From an uncultured Collinsella sp. (lineage in GTDB: Bacteria; Actinomycetota; Coriobacteriia; Coriobacteriales; Coriobacteriaceae), in the NCBI GenBank assembly GCA_902493125.1, contig CABUOF010000002.1, forward strand, positions 1 to 55,314: a stretch of 55,314 nucleotides of DNA, written 5' to 3'. Position numbers and translations under genes: made by a program. How positions within the stretch are numbered: the stretch's first letter is position 1; each line of letters begins with the position of its first letter. Positions 25,677 through 34,560 of this stretch are shown piece after piece. The notes under the pieces are model-generated. The model saw only the letters and a list, made by a program, of their open reading frames with translations, was not told where the DNA came from and made no database searches.

Positions 25677-26558
25677 TTACTGGTCAGTCGGCTTGGCGAC
25701 GCCGGACTCATCGGACCAGAGCTCGACACCCTTGTTCTTAAGGTAGTTGTCGGCATAGGCGCGACGGCCGCCGGGTTTGGCGGTGAGGTCGCCCATCATG
25801 TTGGAGAAGCCGCCGTCGACCTTGATGGCGTCGCCGGTGGTAAAGTCCGAGCGCTTGGACGCCAGGAACATGACGGCGTTGGCGATATCGCTGACCTCGC
25901 CGATGCGGCGCGTGGCGATCAGGCGGCTGCGGCTCTTTTCGACCTCGGGGTCGGCGTAGAAATTGGCCGACATCGGGGTCTTAACGAAGCAGGGCTCGAC
26001 GCAGTTGGAGCGGACGCCGTAGGGGCCCCACTCGGCGGCGAGCATCTTGGACATCATGTTGACGCCCGCCTTGGTGGAGCTGTACACGCCCGAGAACGTC
26101 TCGGGGGAGTGGCTGGCGACGGTCGAGATGTGCACCAGGCGGCCCTGGCCGGCCTTGATCATCTCTCGACCAAAACGCTGCGAGGTGATGAAGTAGCCGG
26201 TGAGGTTGACGTTGAGCACCTGCTCCCAGTCGCTCAGCGGCAGGTCCTCCATGGCGGCGAAGCGCAGGATGCCGGCGGTGTTGACGAGGACGTCGACACG
26301 GCCGAAGTCGGCGATGGTGGCGTCGACGGCGGCCTGAACCTCGGCCTCGTCGGTGGCGTTCATCTTGTAGCCCTCGGCGTGGATGCCAAACTCGGCGGCG
26401 AGGTCGGCGGCTGCGGCCTTGACCTTTTCCTCGTCCAGATCGAGCAGGACGACGTTGGCGCCGTTGCGGGCGAACTCGCGGCAAATCTCGACGCCCATAC
26501 CGCCGAGCGCGCCAGTCACGGCGCAGACATCGCCCTCGAGCTTAAGCCAATTGCTCAT
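25677..26558 (-). CDS. Short-chain dehydrogenase/reductase (SDR)
   Basis: A 293-residue classical SDR: cofactor loop TGALGGMG (15-22), Asp at the end of strand 2 (LLDLDEEK) favouring NAD(H), NTAG motif (VLVNTAGIL), catalytic Ser in HISTVASHS and YSSTK for the Tyr-x3-Lys pair. It carries about 40 extra C-terminal residues beyond the usual KVDGGFSN end. First gene of the operon with an MFS permease and a Gfo/Idh dehydrogenase, and divergent from a LysR regulator. It probably oxidises a hydroxyl on a polyol, sugar acid or similar ring compound. Confidence 0.93.
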   Translation of the reverse strand: MSNWLKLEGDVCAVTGALGGMGVEICREFARNGANVVLLDLDEEKVKAAAADLAAEFGIHAEGYKMNATDEAEVQAAVDATIADFGRVDVLVNTAGILRFAAMEDLPLSDWEQVLNVNLTGYFITSQRFGREMIKAGQGRLVHISTVASHSPETFSGVYSSTKAGVNMMSKMLAAEWGPYGVRSNCVEPCFVKTPMSANFYADPEVEKSRSRLIATRRIGEVSDIANAVMFLASKRSDFTTGDAIKVDGGFSNMMGDLTAKPGGRRAYADNYLKNKGVELWSDESGVAKPTDQ

Positions 26559-26585
26559 AGGAACTTCCCTTCTTGTGCCTCCCGG

Positions 26586-26610
26586 TGGGTCGCTCCCATT
26601 AATCGACCCA
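26586..26610 (-). promoter_or_regulatory. Candidate LysR operator in front of the SDR operon
   Basis: TGGGTCG (26586-26592) and CGACCCA (26604-26610) form a perfect inverted repeat with an 11-base spacer, the spacing of LysR-type boxes. It lies 28 bases before the SDR start, close for an activator site, so repression or leader control is also possible. The rest of the 233-base divergent spacer is AT-rich toward the LysR gene (GTTAACCAATGGTTTATAGC). Confidence 0.45.
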
Positions 26611-26791
26611 CGTGGTTTTCGCTGGTTATCGTATGCTTTACATTTGCGCAGGTGAATTGCATATTTGTTAGAATGGCGTTAACCAATGGTTTATAGCTCG
26701 CAAGACAATGCGCCTTTAATTGAGTGTGTGACCTGCCAAAAAGACCCCCTTCGGCAGTGCATGGGCATACGTCTGGAAACAGGAGATTGAC

Positions 26792-27670
26792 GTGTACGAT
26801 CGACGACTCGAGGCCATATCGGCCGCCGCTGAGTTGGGAAGCTTCTCGCGGGCGGCGGCAAAATTGCGCGTGTCGACCCCGGCGCTCGTCAAGCAGGTGT
26901 CGGGCTTCGAGGCCGAGTTTGGCATCACGTTGTTCGAGCGCTCGCATTCTGGTGTTAAGGTGACGCCGGCAGGTGCTCTGCTGGTGGACGATGCACGTTC
27001 GATCATGCGGCAGTCCGAGGACGCGCTACGCCGTGCCCGACGCGCGGCGGGCGATGGCGGGGCCGTGCGTCTGGGCGTGTCGATGATGTGTCCGGGGCGC
27101 CAGACGCTGTCGATGTGGACGGGCGTACACGAGCTGGAGCCATCGTTGCGCTTCGAGATCGTGCCGGTGAGCGACCTCTACGACGAACGCGAATCCGTCA
27201 TGCGCAGCCTTGGTCGCGAGGTGGATGTAGTGCAGTCGAGTTTTTCGACCCCGCGCTGGGGTGATGCCTGCCAAAAGCTCCGCATCGTTAACGTGACGTT
27301 TTATATCGACGTGCCACGGACGAGCCCGCTGGCGCGCAAGAAACGCATTACGGTTGCCGACTTAGAGGGCATGCGCCTGCGCGTGCTCCGCCACGGCAAC
27401 GACGCTATGGACAGCCTGCGTATCGATCTGTTGGCAGACGGCGGCGTGGACGTGATCGATGTGGACAGCTTCGACTTTGCGCTCTTTAACGAGGCGGAGG
27501 AAAAGGGCGACGCGGTACTCACCTGCGGAGCGTGGTCGGGGGTGCACCCAGCCTTTGTGGGCGTGCCGTTCCTGTGCGGCCGCGAGGTGCCGGTCTTTCT
27601 GCACTACCCGCTCGAGCCCACCCTCCAAGTCCAAAAATTCGTGAACGCCATGGCTCAGCTTCTCAAATAG
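26792..27670 (+). CDS. LysR-family transcription regulator
   Basis: A 292-residue LysR regulator starting at GTG 26792 behind AGGAG (26781-26785). The N-terminal winged helix reads AISAAAELGSFSRAAAKLRVSTPALVKQVSGFEAEFGITLFERSH in pieces matching the family, and a periplasmic-binding-like effector domain fills residues 90-290. It is transcribed divergently from the SDR-MFS-Gfo/Idh operon and is its most likely regulator. The effector is probably the transported compound. Confidence 0.93.
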   Translation: MYDRRLEAISAAAELGSFSRAAAKLRVSTPALVKQVSGFEAEFGITLFERSHSGVKVTPAGALLVDDARSIMRQSEDALRRARRAAGDGGAVRLGVSMMCPGRQTLSMWTGVHELEPSLRFEIVPVSDLYDERESVMRSLGREVDVVQSSFSTPRWGDACQKLRIVNVTFYIDVPRTSPLARKKRITVADLEGMRLRVLRHGNDAMDSLRIDLLADGGVDVIDVDSFDFALFNEAEEKGDAVLTCGAWSGVHPAFVGVPFLCGREVPVFLHYPLEPTLQVQKFVNAMAQLLK

Positions 27671-27790
27671 CTATCGTGTCGATGATTCTTTAATCCCCGT
27701 CCTAGAAAAATCATCTGGTAGAGTTGACCCCGCATGATTTACAAGACGCTATGCGCCACCTACTCTTTTGTCATTTAGGGGATTGAACTT

Positions 27791-28882
27791 GTGAATACTT
27801 CTGTCGCCAAGAAGGCCAGCCGGGCGGTGCGCCTGCTCATGATGGTGCTCACGGCAGTTCTCATCTTCTTCTTCATCAATGTTATGCTGCTCGTCTCCGA
27901 TATCCAGGGCACGGCGCGCGTGGTCAACTACGCCGGTCTGGTGCGCGGTACCACGCAGCGAATCGTTAAGCTCGAGGACGCGGGCCAGCCTCAAGATGGC
28001 CTGCTCAAAGCCGTGGATTCATACATCAACGGTTTCCGTTACGGAAGTGACGACCTCAACCTCGTCCGTCTCGACGACGACGAGTATCAGACAAAGATGA
28101 CCGAGCTTGCTAATTATTTTGATGAGCTTTGCACCGAGATCATCCGCGTGCGCGAAGTCGGCTATGAGAACACCGACATCATCTCTATGAGCGAGGAGTT
28201 CTTTGGCATTTGCGACGATGCTACGCGACTCGCAGAGGACTACTCTCAGGAGAAGGCATCGGCGCTCAACTATCTCGAGGGCTTGGTGATCATCGACATC
28301 ATGGGATTGGTGGCGGCCTTTGCGGTTGAACTTGTTCGCGCGGTGCGAACTGCCGCGCTCAATCGCGAACTGCAGAGCAAAGTCTATCTCGACGGAGCCA
28401 CGGGACTGCCCAACAAGAACAAGTGCGAGGAGATCTTGGGGCAGGAGCAGTCTGTTTCCGCGGAGGCGCCCGTTGCGGTGTGCGTTTTCGACCTTAACAA
28501 TCTGCATGCGGTCAATAACAGCTTTGGTCACGAGAAGGGCGACGAATACATCCGCTCTTTTGCCCGGCAGCTGGGGCGTGTGTCGTCCGAGACCTGCTTC
28601 GTGGGTCGCGACGGCGGCGATGAGTTTATCGCGGTGCTGTGGGATGCCGATCGAGCTGCCGTGGAGTCCTGTCTCGCTCGGGTTCGTGCGAACGTGAACG
28701 AGTATTCCGAGGCTCACCCCGACATGCCTATTAGCTATGCGGTGGGCTATGCGCTTTCCAGTGATTTTGATGAACCGCCTACGATGCGCGAGCTCTTTTC
28801 CCAAGCCGACAAAAACATGTACATCGACAAGAACCGCGTAAAGACAGCCGAGGCAGCTGGGCCGCAACGCGAGGAGCGGTAA
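27791..28882 (+). CDS. Membrane-anchored GGDEF protein (putative diguanylate cyclase)
   Basis: A 363-residue protein starting at GTG 27791. A first membrane span (about 14-38) is followed by an extracytoplasmic helical region of about 125 residues (type IV pili sensor-like QGTARVVNYAGLVRGTTQR), a second span near 160-180 and a GGDEF domain. GGDEF is intact at residues 275-279, and FDLNNLHAVNNSFGHEKGDEYI matches the substrate-binding region. No RxxD inhibitory site is visible five residues before GGDEF. It should make cyclic-di-GMP in response to an outside signal. It is a single-gene unit ending at a strong terminator. Confidence 0.92.
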   Translation: MNTSVAKKASRAVRLLMMVLTAVLIFFFINVMLLVSDIQGTARVVNYAGLVRGTTQRIVKLEDAGQPQDGLLKAVDSYINGFRYGSDDLNLVRLDDDEYQTKMTELANYFDELCTEIIRVREVGYENTDIISMSEEFFGICDDATRLAEDYSQEKASALNYLEGLVIIDIMGLVAAFAVELVRAVRTAALNRELQSKVYLDGATGLPNKNKCEEILGQEQSVSAEAPVAVCVFDLNNLHAVNNSFGHEKGDEYIRSFARQLGRVSSETCFVGRDGGDEFIAVLWDADRAAVESCLARVRANVNEYSEAHPDMPISYAVGYALSSDFDEPPTMRELFSQADKNMYIDKNRVKTAEAAGPQREER

Positions 28883-28903
28883 GCCTGTAACAGAGGGCAT
28901 AGA

Positions 28904-28940
28904 AAAGCCTCCGCAGCCCGTGTGGCTGCGGAGGCTTTAT
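28904..28940 (+). terminator. Terminator of the GGDEF gene
   Basis: AAAGCCTCCGCAGCC (28904-28918) pairs exactly with GGCTGCGGAGGCTTT (28924-28938). It sits 21 bases past the stop codon. Confidence 0.88.
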
Positions 28941-28978
28941 TCGTTGCGGCGCATTGTGTTTGGGTCGCTGAGATGAGT

Positions 28979-29043
28979 CGATTTGCCCCGAAAGAGGAGG
29001 GCATTGACCTTAGGGTCATGCCCGACGAATGAGCGGCAAATCG
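28979..29043. repeat. Nested hairpins behind the ABC exporter operon
   Basis: CGATTTGCC (28979-28987) pairs with GGCAAATCG (29035-29043), enclosing a second hairpin of GGGCATTGACC (28999-29009) and GGTCATGCCC (29014-29023). It lies 19 bases past the stop of the minus-strand exporter gene and may be its 3' end structure; no clear T-tract. Confidence 0.55.
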
Positions 29044-29062
29044 GCCGTCTCGGCGGGCCGAG

Positions 29063-30982
29063 CTACTCCAGCTCAAACGCGCCGGTGTACAGCTGGTAGT
29101 AATACCCGCGCTTGGCAATCAGCTCATCATGGTTGCCGCGCTCGATGATGCGGCCGTGATCCAGACAGATGATCGCGTCGGAGTTGCGCACGGTGGAGAG
29201 ACGGTGCGCGATGACAAACGTCGTGCGGCCCTCCATGAGCTTATCCATGCCCGCCTGCACGATGGCCTCGGTGCGGGTGTCGATGGAGCTCGTGGCCTCG
29301 TCCAGAATCATTGCCGGCGGATCGGCGACGGCGGCGCGCGCGATCGAAATCAGCTGGCGCTGGCCTTGCGACAGCTGGGCACCGTTGCCGGTAAGCATGG
29401 TGTCGTAGCCGTCGGGCAGGCGGGTGATAAAGTCGTCCGCGCCCGCGAGCTTGGCCGCCGCGATGCACTCCTCGTCGGTCGCATCCAGGTTGCCGTAGCG
29501 GATGTTATCCATCACGGTGCCGGTGAACAGGTTCACGTCCTGCAGCACGACGCCCAGCGAGCGGCGCAGATCGGCCTTGCGGATTTTGTTGACGTTGATG
29601 CCGTCGTAGCGAATCTTGCCGTCGGCGATGTCATAGAAGCGGTTGATGAGGTTGGTGATGGTCGTCTTGCCGGCACCGGTGGCGCCGACAAACGCGACCT
29701 TCTGGCCCGGCTTGGCAAACACGGACACGCCGTGCAGCACCTCGTGGTCGGGCGTGTAGCCAAAGTCCACGTTGTCCATGACCAGGTCGCCGCGCAGCGG
29801 TACGTACTCGATCTCGCCGGTTGCGCGGTGCGGATGTTTCCACGCCCACATGCCGGTGTGGTGGTCGGCCTCCTCGAGCTGCCAGGTATCGGGGTTCACC
29901 TGAGCGTTGACGAGCGTCACGTAGCCTTCGTCGGCTTCGGGCTCCTCGTCGATGAGCTCAAAGATACGGTCGGCGCCGGCGAGGCCCATGACCACGGCGT
30001 TGATCTGCTGCGAGATCTGGCCGATCTGTCCGCAGAACTGCTTGGTCATGTTGAGGAACGGCACCACGACGGCGATGGACAGTGCCATGCCCGAGATGCT
30101 CAGGTTGGGCACGCCCAGCGCCAGGAAAATGCCGCCTGCCAGTGCGACCAGCACGTAGAGCAGGTTTCCCAGGTTCATAAGGATGGGCATGAGGATGTTG
30201 GCGTACATGTTGGCCTTCTGCGAGACCTCGAAGAGCTTTTCGTTGCGCTCGTCAAAATCGGCCTCGGCGGCAGACTCGTGGCAGAATGCCTTGACGACCT
30301 TCTGGCCGTTCATGACTTCCTCGATATGGCCCTCGACAACGCCGAGCTCGGTCTGCTGCGCAATAAAGAAGCGCGCTGAGTTGGAGCCGAGCAGCTTGGT
30401 CATAAAGGTCATAAAGGCGACGCCTGCCACAATGACCAGGCACATCCAAACGCTGTAGTACAGCATGATAAAGAACACCGTGACGATGACGATGGTCGTC
30501 ATGAGCAGGTTGGGCAGCGACTGGCTGATCATCTGGCGCAGCGTGTCGATGTCGTTGGTGTAGTGGCTCATGATGTCGCCGCGCTGGTGCGTGTCGAAGT
30601 AGCGAATCGGCAGGTCCTGCATGCGGTTGAACATCTTCTCGCGCAGCTTCTCGAGCGAGCCCTGCGTGACGATGGCCATGGCGCGGTTCCAGAACAGCGA
30701 GGACAGGATGCCGACGCCGTAGATGCAGGCGAGGGTGGTCACGAGCTGTGCGATCTTGGGCTGTGCAGCTTCCCAATCGCCCGACTGCCACGATTCGCTA
30801 ATAATCTGCAGGGCGCTCTGAAGGAAGGTCGCGCCGATGGAGTTGATGATGGCGCAGAGCACCACGCCGACGACGACGAGGGGCAAAAGCACGGGGTAGA
30901 AGCCAAAGAGCGTCTTGATGAGGCGCGACATGGTGCCACCCTTGCGGTTGAGCGCGCGCTCGGCGGTCGTTGCCTTACTCAT
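29063..30982 (-). CDS. ABC exporter half-transporter, active-site half
   Basis: A 639-residue half-exporter. Six spans lie in about residues 20-340, with an extended linker of about 45 residues before the ATPase domain. Walker A is GATGAGKTT, the signature LSQGQRQ, Walker B MILDEATSSID with the catalytic Glu present, and the H-loop VIAHRLS. ATG 30982 was chosen because AGGAGG precedes it by eight bases; it overlaps the stop of the partner gene by eight bases (ATGAGTAA). With the partner encoded at 30975-32789 it should form a heterodimeric exporter. Third gene of a MarR-ABC-ABC operon, so its substrate is likely toxic or inducing. Confidence 0.95.
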   Translation of the reverse strand: MSKATTAERALNRKGGTMSRLIKTLFGFYPVLLPLVVVGVVLCAIINSIGATFLQSALQIISESWQSGDWEAAQPKIAQLVTTLACIYGVGILSSLFWNRAMAIVTQGSLEKLREKMFNRMQDLPIRYFDTHQRGDIMSHYTNDIDTLRQMISQSLPNLLMTTIVIVTVFFIMLYYSVWMCLVIVAGVAFMTFMTKLLGSNSARFFIAQQTELGVVEGHIEEVMNGQKVVKAFCHESAAEADFDERNEKLFEVSQKANMYANILMPILMNLGNLLYVLVALAGGIFLALGVPNLSISGMALSIAVVVPFLNMTKQFCGQIGQISQQINAVVMGLAGADRIFELIDEEPEADEGYVTLVNAQVNPDTWQLEEADHHTGMWAWKHPHRATGEIEYVPLRGDLVMDNVDFGYTPDHEVLHGVSVFAKPGQKVAFVGATGAGKTTITNLINRFYDIADGKIRYDGINVNKIRKADLRRSLGVVLQDVNLFTGTVMDNIRYGNLDATDEECIAAAKLAGADDFITRLPDGYDTMLTGNGAQLSQGQRQLISIARAAVADPPAMILDEATSSIDTRTEAIVQAGMDKLMEGRTTFVIAHRLSTVRNSDAIICLDHGRIIERGNHDELIAKRGYYYQLYTGAFELE

Positions 30983-32789
30983 GTGCCTCGCCTCCTTCCT
31001 GGGTCTGGGCTTGTGTTGCGGATGCCTCGGTGTCGGCCTTGACGGCCCCTTCGCCCTCGGCAGACATCTTGTTTTGCGAGGTAAAGGTCTCGCGGTAGAT
31101 CTCGCTCGTCTTGAGCAGCTCGTCATGGTTGCCGATCTGCGCGATACGGCCACCCTCCATGACGATGATGCGGTCTGCGTCCTGCACGGAGCTGATGCGC
31201 TGGGCGATGATGAGCTTGGTCGTGTTGGGCAGATAGCTTGCCAACCCTGCGCGAATCTTGGCGTCGGTCTTGGTGTCGACAGCGCTGGTGGAGTCGTCCA
31301 GGATTAAGATCTTGGGGCGACGCAGCAGGGCACGCGCAATGCACAGGCGCTGCTTCTGACCGCCGGAAACATTGGAGCCGCCCTGTTCGATCCAGGTGTC
31401 ATAGCCCTTGGGGAAGCCATCGACAAACTCGTCGGCGCAGGCCAGATGTGCCGCCTCGCGGACCTCCTCGTCGGTGGCGTTCGGGTCGCCCCAACGCAGG
31501 TTTTCGGCAATGGTGCCGCTAAACAGCACGTTTTTCTGCAGCACCATGGCCACTTGGTGGCGCAGCGCGTCCAGGTCATAGTCGCGCACGTCCATGCCAC
31601 CCACGCGCACGGTGCCCTCGGTGGCGTCGTACAGGCGGGCGATGAGGTTTACGAGCGTGGACTTGGCCGAGCCGGTACCGCCGATGATGCCGATGGTCTC
31701 GCCGCTCTTAATGTGCAGGTCGATATCGTCGAGCGCCTGGCGCTTCGCATGCGCAGAATACTTAAAGCTCACGTGGTCAAAGTCGATGGAACCGTCGGCC
31801 ACCTCGAGCACGGGCTCGGCGGGATCGGCGATCGTGGGCTCGGCGGCCAGCACCTCGGTAATGCGGTGCGCCGATTCGTCGGCCATGGTCACCATGACAA
31901 AGATCATCGACAGCTGCATCAGGCTCATGAGGATCGCGAAGCCATAGGTAAAGATCGAGGAGAGCTGGCCCACGTCGAACAGCGTGCCCTGGCTCGTGAT
32001 GATGAGCTTGGAGCCCAGGTAGATGATGACGACAAACGCGCCGTTGACGCAGATGTTCATCATGGGGTTGTTAAAGGCAAGCAGCTTCTCGGCGCGGGTG
32101 AAGTCCATCTGGACGTCGCGCGCGGCGGTCGCGAACTTCTCCTTCTCAAAGTCTTCGCGCACATAGCTCTTAACTACGCGCATGCCGGTGACGTTTTCCT
32201 CGACGGACTCGTTAAGGGCGTCGTACTTGTGGAACACGCGCGAGAAGATGGGACGCACCTTAAAGATGATAAAGAACAGTCCAAAGCCCAGCAGCGGAAT
32301 GATGACCAGGTAGACCATAGCGACGCTGCCGCCCATGATAAATGCCATGGTAAAGGCGAAGATCAATACCAGCGGCGCGCGCACGGCGATACGGATGATC
32401 ATCATAAAGGCCTGCTGCACGTTGTTGATGTCAGTGGTCAGGCGCGTGACGAGCGAGGAGCTCGAGAACTCATCGATGTTGGCAAAGCTGAACGTCTGGA
32501 TCTTGTAGAACAGGTCGTGACGCAGGTTCTTAGCGAAGCCGCAACTCGCATGGCTGCAGGTGACGCCGGCAGCGGCGCCAAAAGCAAGCGACGTCAGCGC
32601 GATGAGCACCAAAAAGCCCGCGGTGGGAAGCATTTCGGCTACGGTGGCGCCGTCTTTGATGGCGTCGATCAGGTTGGCGGTGATAAATGGAATCAGCATC
32701 TCGCAGAGCACCTCGCCAAGCACGAGCAATGGCGTGGCAACAGTGACTTTCATATAGTCGCGGATGCTGCCCATGAGGGTTTTAATCAT
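30975..32789 (-). CDS. ABC exporter half-transporter, degenerate-site half
   Basis: A 604-residue half-exporter with six spans (about 15-310) and an ATPase domain. Walker A is GGTGSAKSTL, with Ala where Gly is usual before Lys; the signature is VSGGQKQ. Walker B reads ILILDDSTSAVD, Asp replacing the catalytic Glu, and the H-loop position is IIAQRIS with Gln for His. These substitutions are typical of the non-hydrolysing half in heterodimeric exporters such as BmrC/D or TM287/288. It overlaps the MarR gene by eight bases (ATGATTAA) at its start and its partner by eight at its end, so the three genes are translationally coupled. Confidence 0.95.
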   Translation of the reverse strand: MIKTLMGSIRDYMKVTVATPLLVLGEVLCEMLIPFITANLIDAIKDGATVAEMLPTAGFLVLIALTSLAFGAAAGVTCSHASCGFAKNLRHDLFYKIQTFSFANIDEFSSSSLVTRLTTDINNVQQAFMMIIRIAVRAPLVLIFAFTMAFIMGGSVAMVYLVIIPLLGFGLFFIIFKVRPIFSRVFHKYDALNESVEENVTGMRVVKSYVREDFEKEKFATAARDVQMDFTRAEKLLAFNNPMMNICVNGAFVVIIYLGSKLIITSQGTLFDVGQLSSIFTYGFAILMSLMQLSMIFVMVTMADESAHRITEVLAAEPTIADPAEPVLEVADGSIDFDHVSFKYSAHAKRQALDDIDLHIKSGETIGIIGGTGSAKSTLVNLIARLYDATEGTVRVGGMDVRDYDLDALRHQVAMVLQKNVLFSGTIAENLRWGDPNATDEEVREAAHLACADEFVDGFPKGYDTWIEQGGSNVSGGQKQRLCIARALLRRPKILILDDSTSAVDTKTDAKIRAGLASYLPNTTKLIIAQRISSVQDADRIIVMEGGRIAQIGNHDELLKTSEIYRETFTSQNKMSAEGEGAVKADTEASATQAQTQEGGEAHE

Positions 32790-33288
32790 CCAGTTCCTCC
32801 CAGGTTACACGGATTTTCTCGAGCATTTCGGCGAGCTGCTCGCGCTCGTCGTGGGTGAGGGCGCTAAAGGCCCGTTCTCTAAAGCGGATGCGGGCCGCCT
32901 GGTCGATGCGGGCGTTTTCCCGGCCGGTTTCGGTCAGGCGAATGGTGAGTTGCCGTCGATCCTTGGGGTTACGGCTGCGCTCGATGAGGCCGTTGACCTC
33001 GAGCTTGGACAAGATCTCGGAAAGCGACCCCGGCTTGAGGTCAAAGTGCATGCCGAGTTCCTGCTGAGACATCTCGCCGCCGGGCTGCTTGGCCAGCAGG
33101 CAGATGATGGGCGCCTTGCCGGACACGCCTCCGCCATGAAAATGCATGTAATGGCCGCAAAAACCCAGGCCGCTCAGGATGCGCTTGGCAAGCTTGTCTT
33201 CCGAGCTAACCGCTTCGGGTACATCCGCCGGCTGTGACGGGTCGCCGCCGGGCTCGTGCGAACAAAGGTTAAGAAGTTCATCGCACAT
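32782..33288 (-). CDS. MarR-family regulator of the exporter operon
   Basis: A 168-residue winged-helix regulator. The DNA-binding part holds EMSQQELGMHFDLKPGSLSEILSKLEVNGLIERSRNPKDRRQLTIRLTETG in the MarR arrangement. The N-terminal 45 residues are unusual: Cys at 2, 9 and 44 and a FCGHYMHFHGGG segment rich in His, Gly and Cys, which could bind metal or sense oxidants. It is the first gene of the operon, overlapping the first exporter gene by eight bases. It probably represses its own operon until it binds the exported compound. Confidence 0.92.
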   Translation of the reverse strand: MCDELLNLCSHEPGGDPSQPADVPEAVSSEDKLAKRILSGLGFCGHYMHFHGGGVSGKAPIICLLAKQPGGEMSQQELGMHFDLKPGSLSEILSKLEVNGLIERSRNPKDRRQLTIRLTETGRENARIDQAARIRFRERAFSALTHDEREQLAEMLEKIRVTWEELDD

Positions 33289-33310
33289 GAATTAGTGTTG
33301 CTCCTTTCTT

Positions 33311-33351
33311 TAGTTAGGTAGTGGAATTGTTTTGTGCCTAATCAATTTAGG
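33311..33351 (-). promoter_or_regulatory. Candidate operator/promoter of the MarR-ABC operon
   Basis: CCTAA (33337-33341) and TTAGG (33347-33351) form a short inverted repeat, and TAGTTAGG is repeated nearby (about 33311-33318), 23-63 bases upstream of the MarR start. The position fits an autoregulatory MarR site. Weak by itself. Confidence 0.35.
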
Positions 33352-33390
33352 AGCGTGAGAAATCAATGTCAAGGTACCAAACTTATTAAG

Positions 33391-33528
33391 TTACGGCGTT
33401 TTGCCAAACGCCGTAACCGCTCGACGCTGCAAGCGTTCCTAAGCGGCAATCTGACGTTCAATCGTCGGGCATGGCCACAAGGCCTATGCCCTCCTCTTTC
33501 ACGTCACCTTGCTCGCTTAGGAACGCTT
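33391..33528. repeat. Two inverted repeats in the MarR/pyridoxamine-kinase spacer
   Basis: A tight hairpin pairs TTACGGCGTTT (33391-33401) with AAACGCCGTAA (33406-33416). Right behind it, AAGCGTTCCTAAGCG (33431-33445) and CGCTTAGGAACGCTT (33514-33528) form perfect 15-base arms 68 bases apart. The 447-base divergent spacer 33289-33735 contains no gene; besides these repeats and the MarR promoter region I see nothing I can name in 33529-33720. Confidence 0.65.
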
Positions 33529-33735
33529 TCGCTGTCCGTCCTCAACCTGTGATTCCGCCACGGTCCGCTTCGGTGCATGTGATCCCTTGGGGACGGAGGA
33601 AAAGGGATCATTTTCCGAAACCTTTTCGCAACAATGCGCTCTTCGCGACCGTAGCGCCCGCTCACAACGTCCCCTGCGCTACACTTAGTCGCACTGTGGT
33701 GCTGCTGCGCCGTGCCCGAACCAAGGGAGACCCTC

Positions 33736-34560
33736 ATGAAGAATACTCAGCTGCTGCTGATCAACGATATGTGCGGCTACGGCAAGGTCGCGCTTTCCGC
33801 CATGCTGCCGGTGCTGTCGCACATGGGTTACCGTATCCATAACCTGCCGACGGCACTTGTGTCCGATACGCTCAACTATCCCAAGTTCTACATCCACGAT
33901 ACCACGGAGTACGTGCGTCAGAGTCTTGCCATCTGGGAAGAGCTCGGCTTTGAGTTCGACGCCATCTCGACCGGCTTTATCGTGACCGAGGAAGAGACGC
34001 GCATCATCTCGGACTTTTGCCACCGTCGTGCGCAAAAGGGCACCAAGGTGTTCGTCGACCCCATCATGGGCGACAACGGCAAGCTCTATGCGGGCGTGCC
34101 CGAGTCCACGATTGGCCTTATGCGGCATCTGCTGGAGTGCGCAGACTACGCGGTGCCCAACTATACCGAGGCATGTCTGCTCACCGATACGCCTATCGCC
34201 GAGCAAATCACGCCCGACGAGGCCCGCGCCCTTGTGGACGCCGTGCGCGAGCTGGGTGCCAAGTCGGTGGTCATTACGAGCGCCGTGGTCAATGGCACGA
34301 ACGCGGTTATCGGTTACGACCATGTGGCGGGGGAGTACTTTACGATTCCCTTTGAGCTCATTCCGGTTTATTTCCCGGGCACGGGCGACACGTTCTCGGC
34401 GGTGCTCGTCGGCCGCGTTATGGCAGGCTGGAGTCTGCAGCGCGCGACGTCCGATGCCATGCGCGTGGTGGCAGAGCTTATCGAACGCAATGCCGACCAA
34501 GAGGACAAATCGGCCGGCCTTCCCATCGAGGCTTGCCTGGATGTGATCGACCATGAGTAA
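33736..34560 (+). CDS. Pyridoxamine/pyridoxal kinase
   Basis: A 274-residue ribokinase-fold kinase of the PdxK/PdxY group. LLINDMCGYGKVALSAMLPVL at the N-terminus, FVDPIMGDNGKLY in the middle, PNYTEACLLT and the anion-hole/catalytic GTGD in FPGTGDTFSAV (near 216-220) match the family. The start ATG 33736 follows AAGGGAGA. It phosphorylates a B6 vitamer at the 5' hydroxyl with ATP, as part of pyridoxal phosphate salvage. Its last eight bases overlap the start of a small Cys-rich protein gene, so the two are coupled. Confidence 0.92.
   Translation: MKNTQLLLINDMCGYGKVALSAMLPVLSHMGYRIHNLPTALVSDTLNYPKFYIHDTTEYVRQSLAIWEELGFEFDAISTGFIVTEEETRIISDFCHRRAQKGTKVFVDPIMGDNGKLYAGVPESTIGLMRHLLECADYAVPNYTEACLLTDTPIAEQITPDEARALVDAVRELGAKSVVITSAVVNGTNAVIGYDHVAGEYFTIPFELIPVYFPGTGDTFSAVLVGRVMAGWSLQRATSDAMRVVAELIERNADQEDKSAGLPIEACLDVIDHE

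Noticed and set aside
22740..26696. Plus-strand open frame of over 1300 codons
   Set aside because: It runs antisense through the Gfo/Idh, MFS and SDR genes, all of which have full family motifs and ribosome sites. The plus product is His/Gly/Asp-rich with no recognisable domain.
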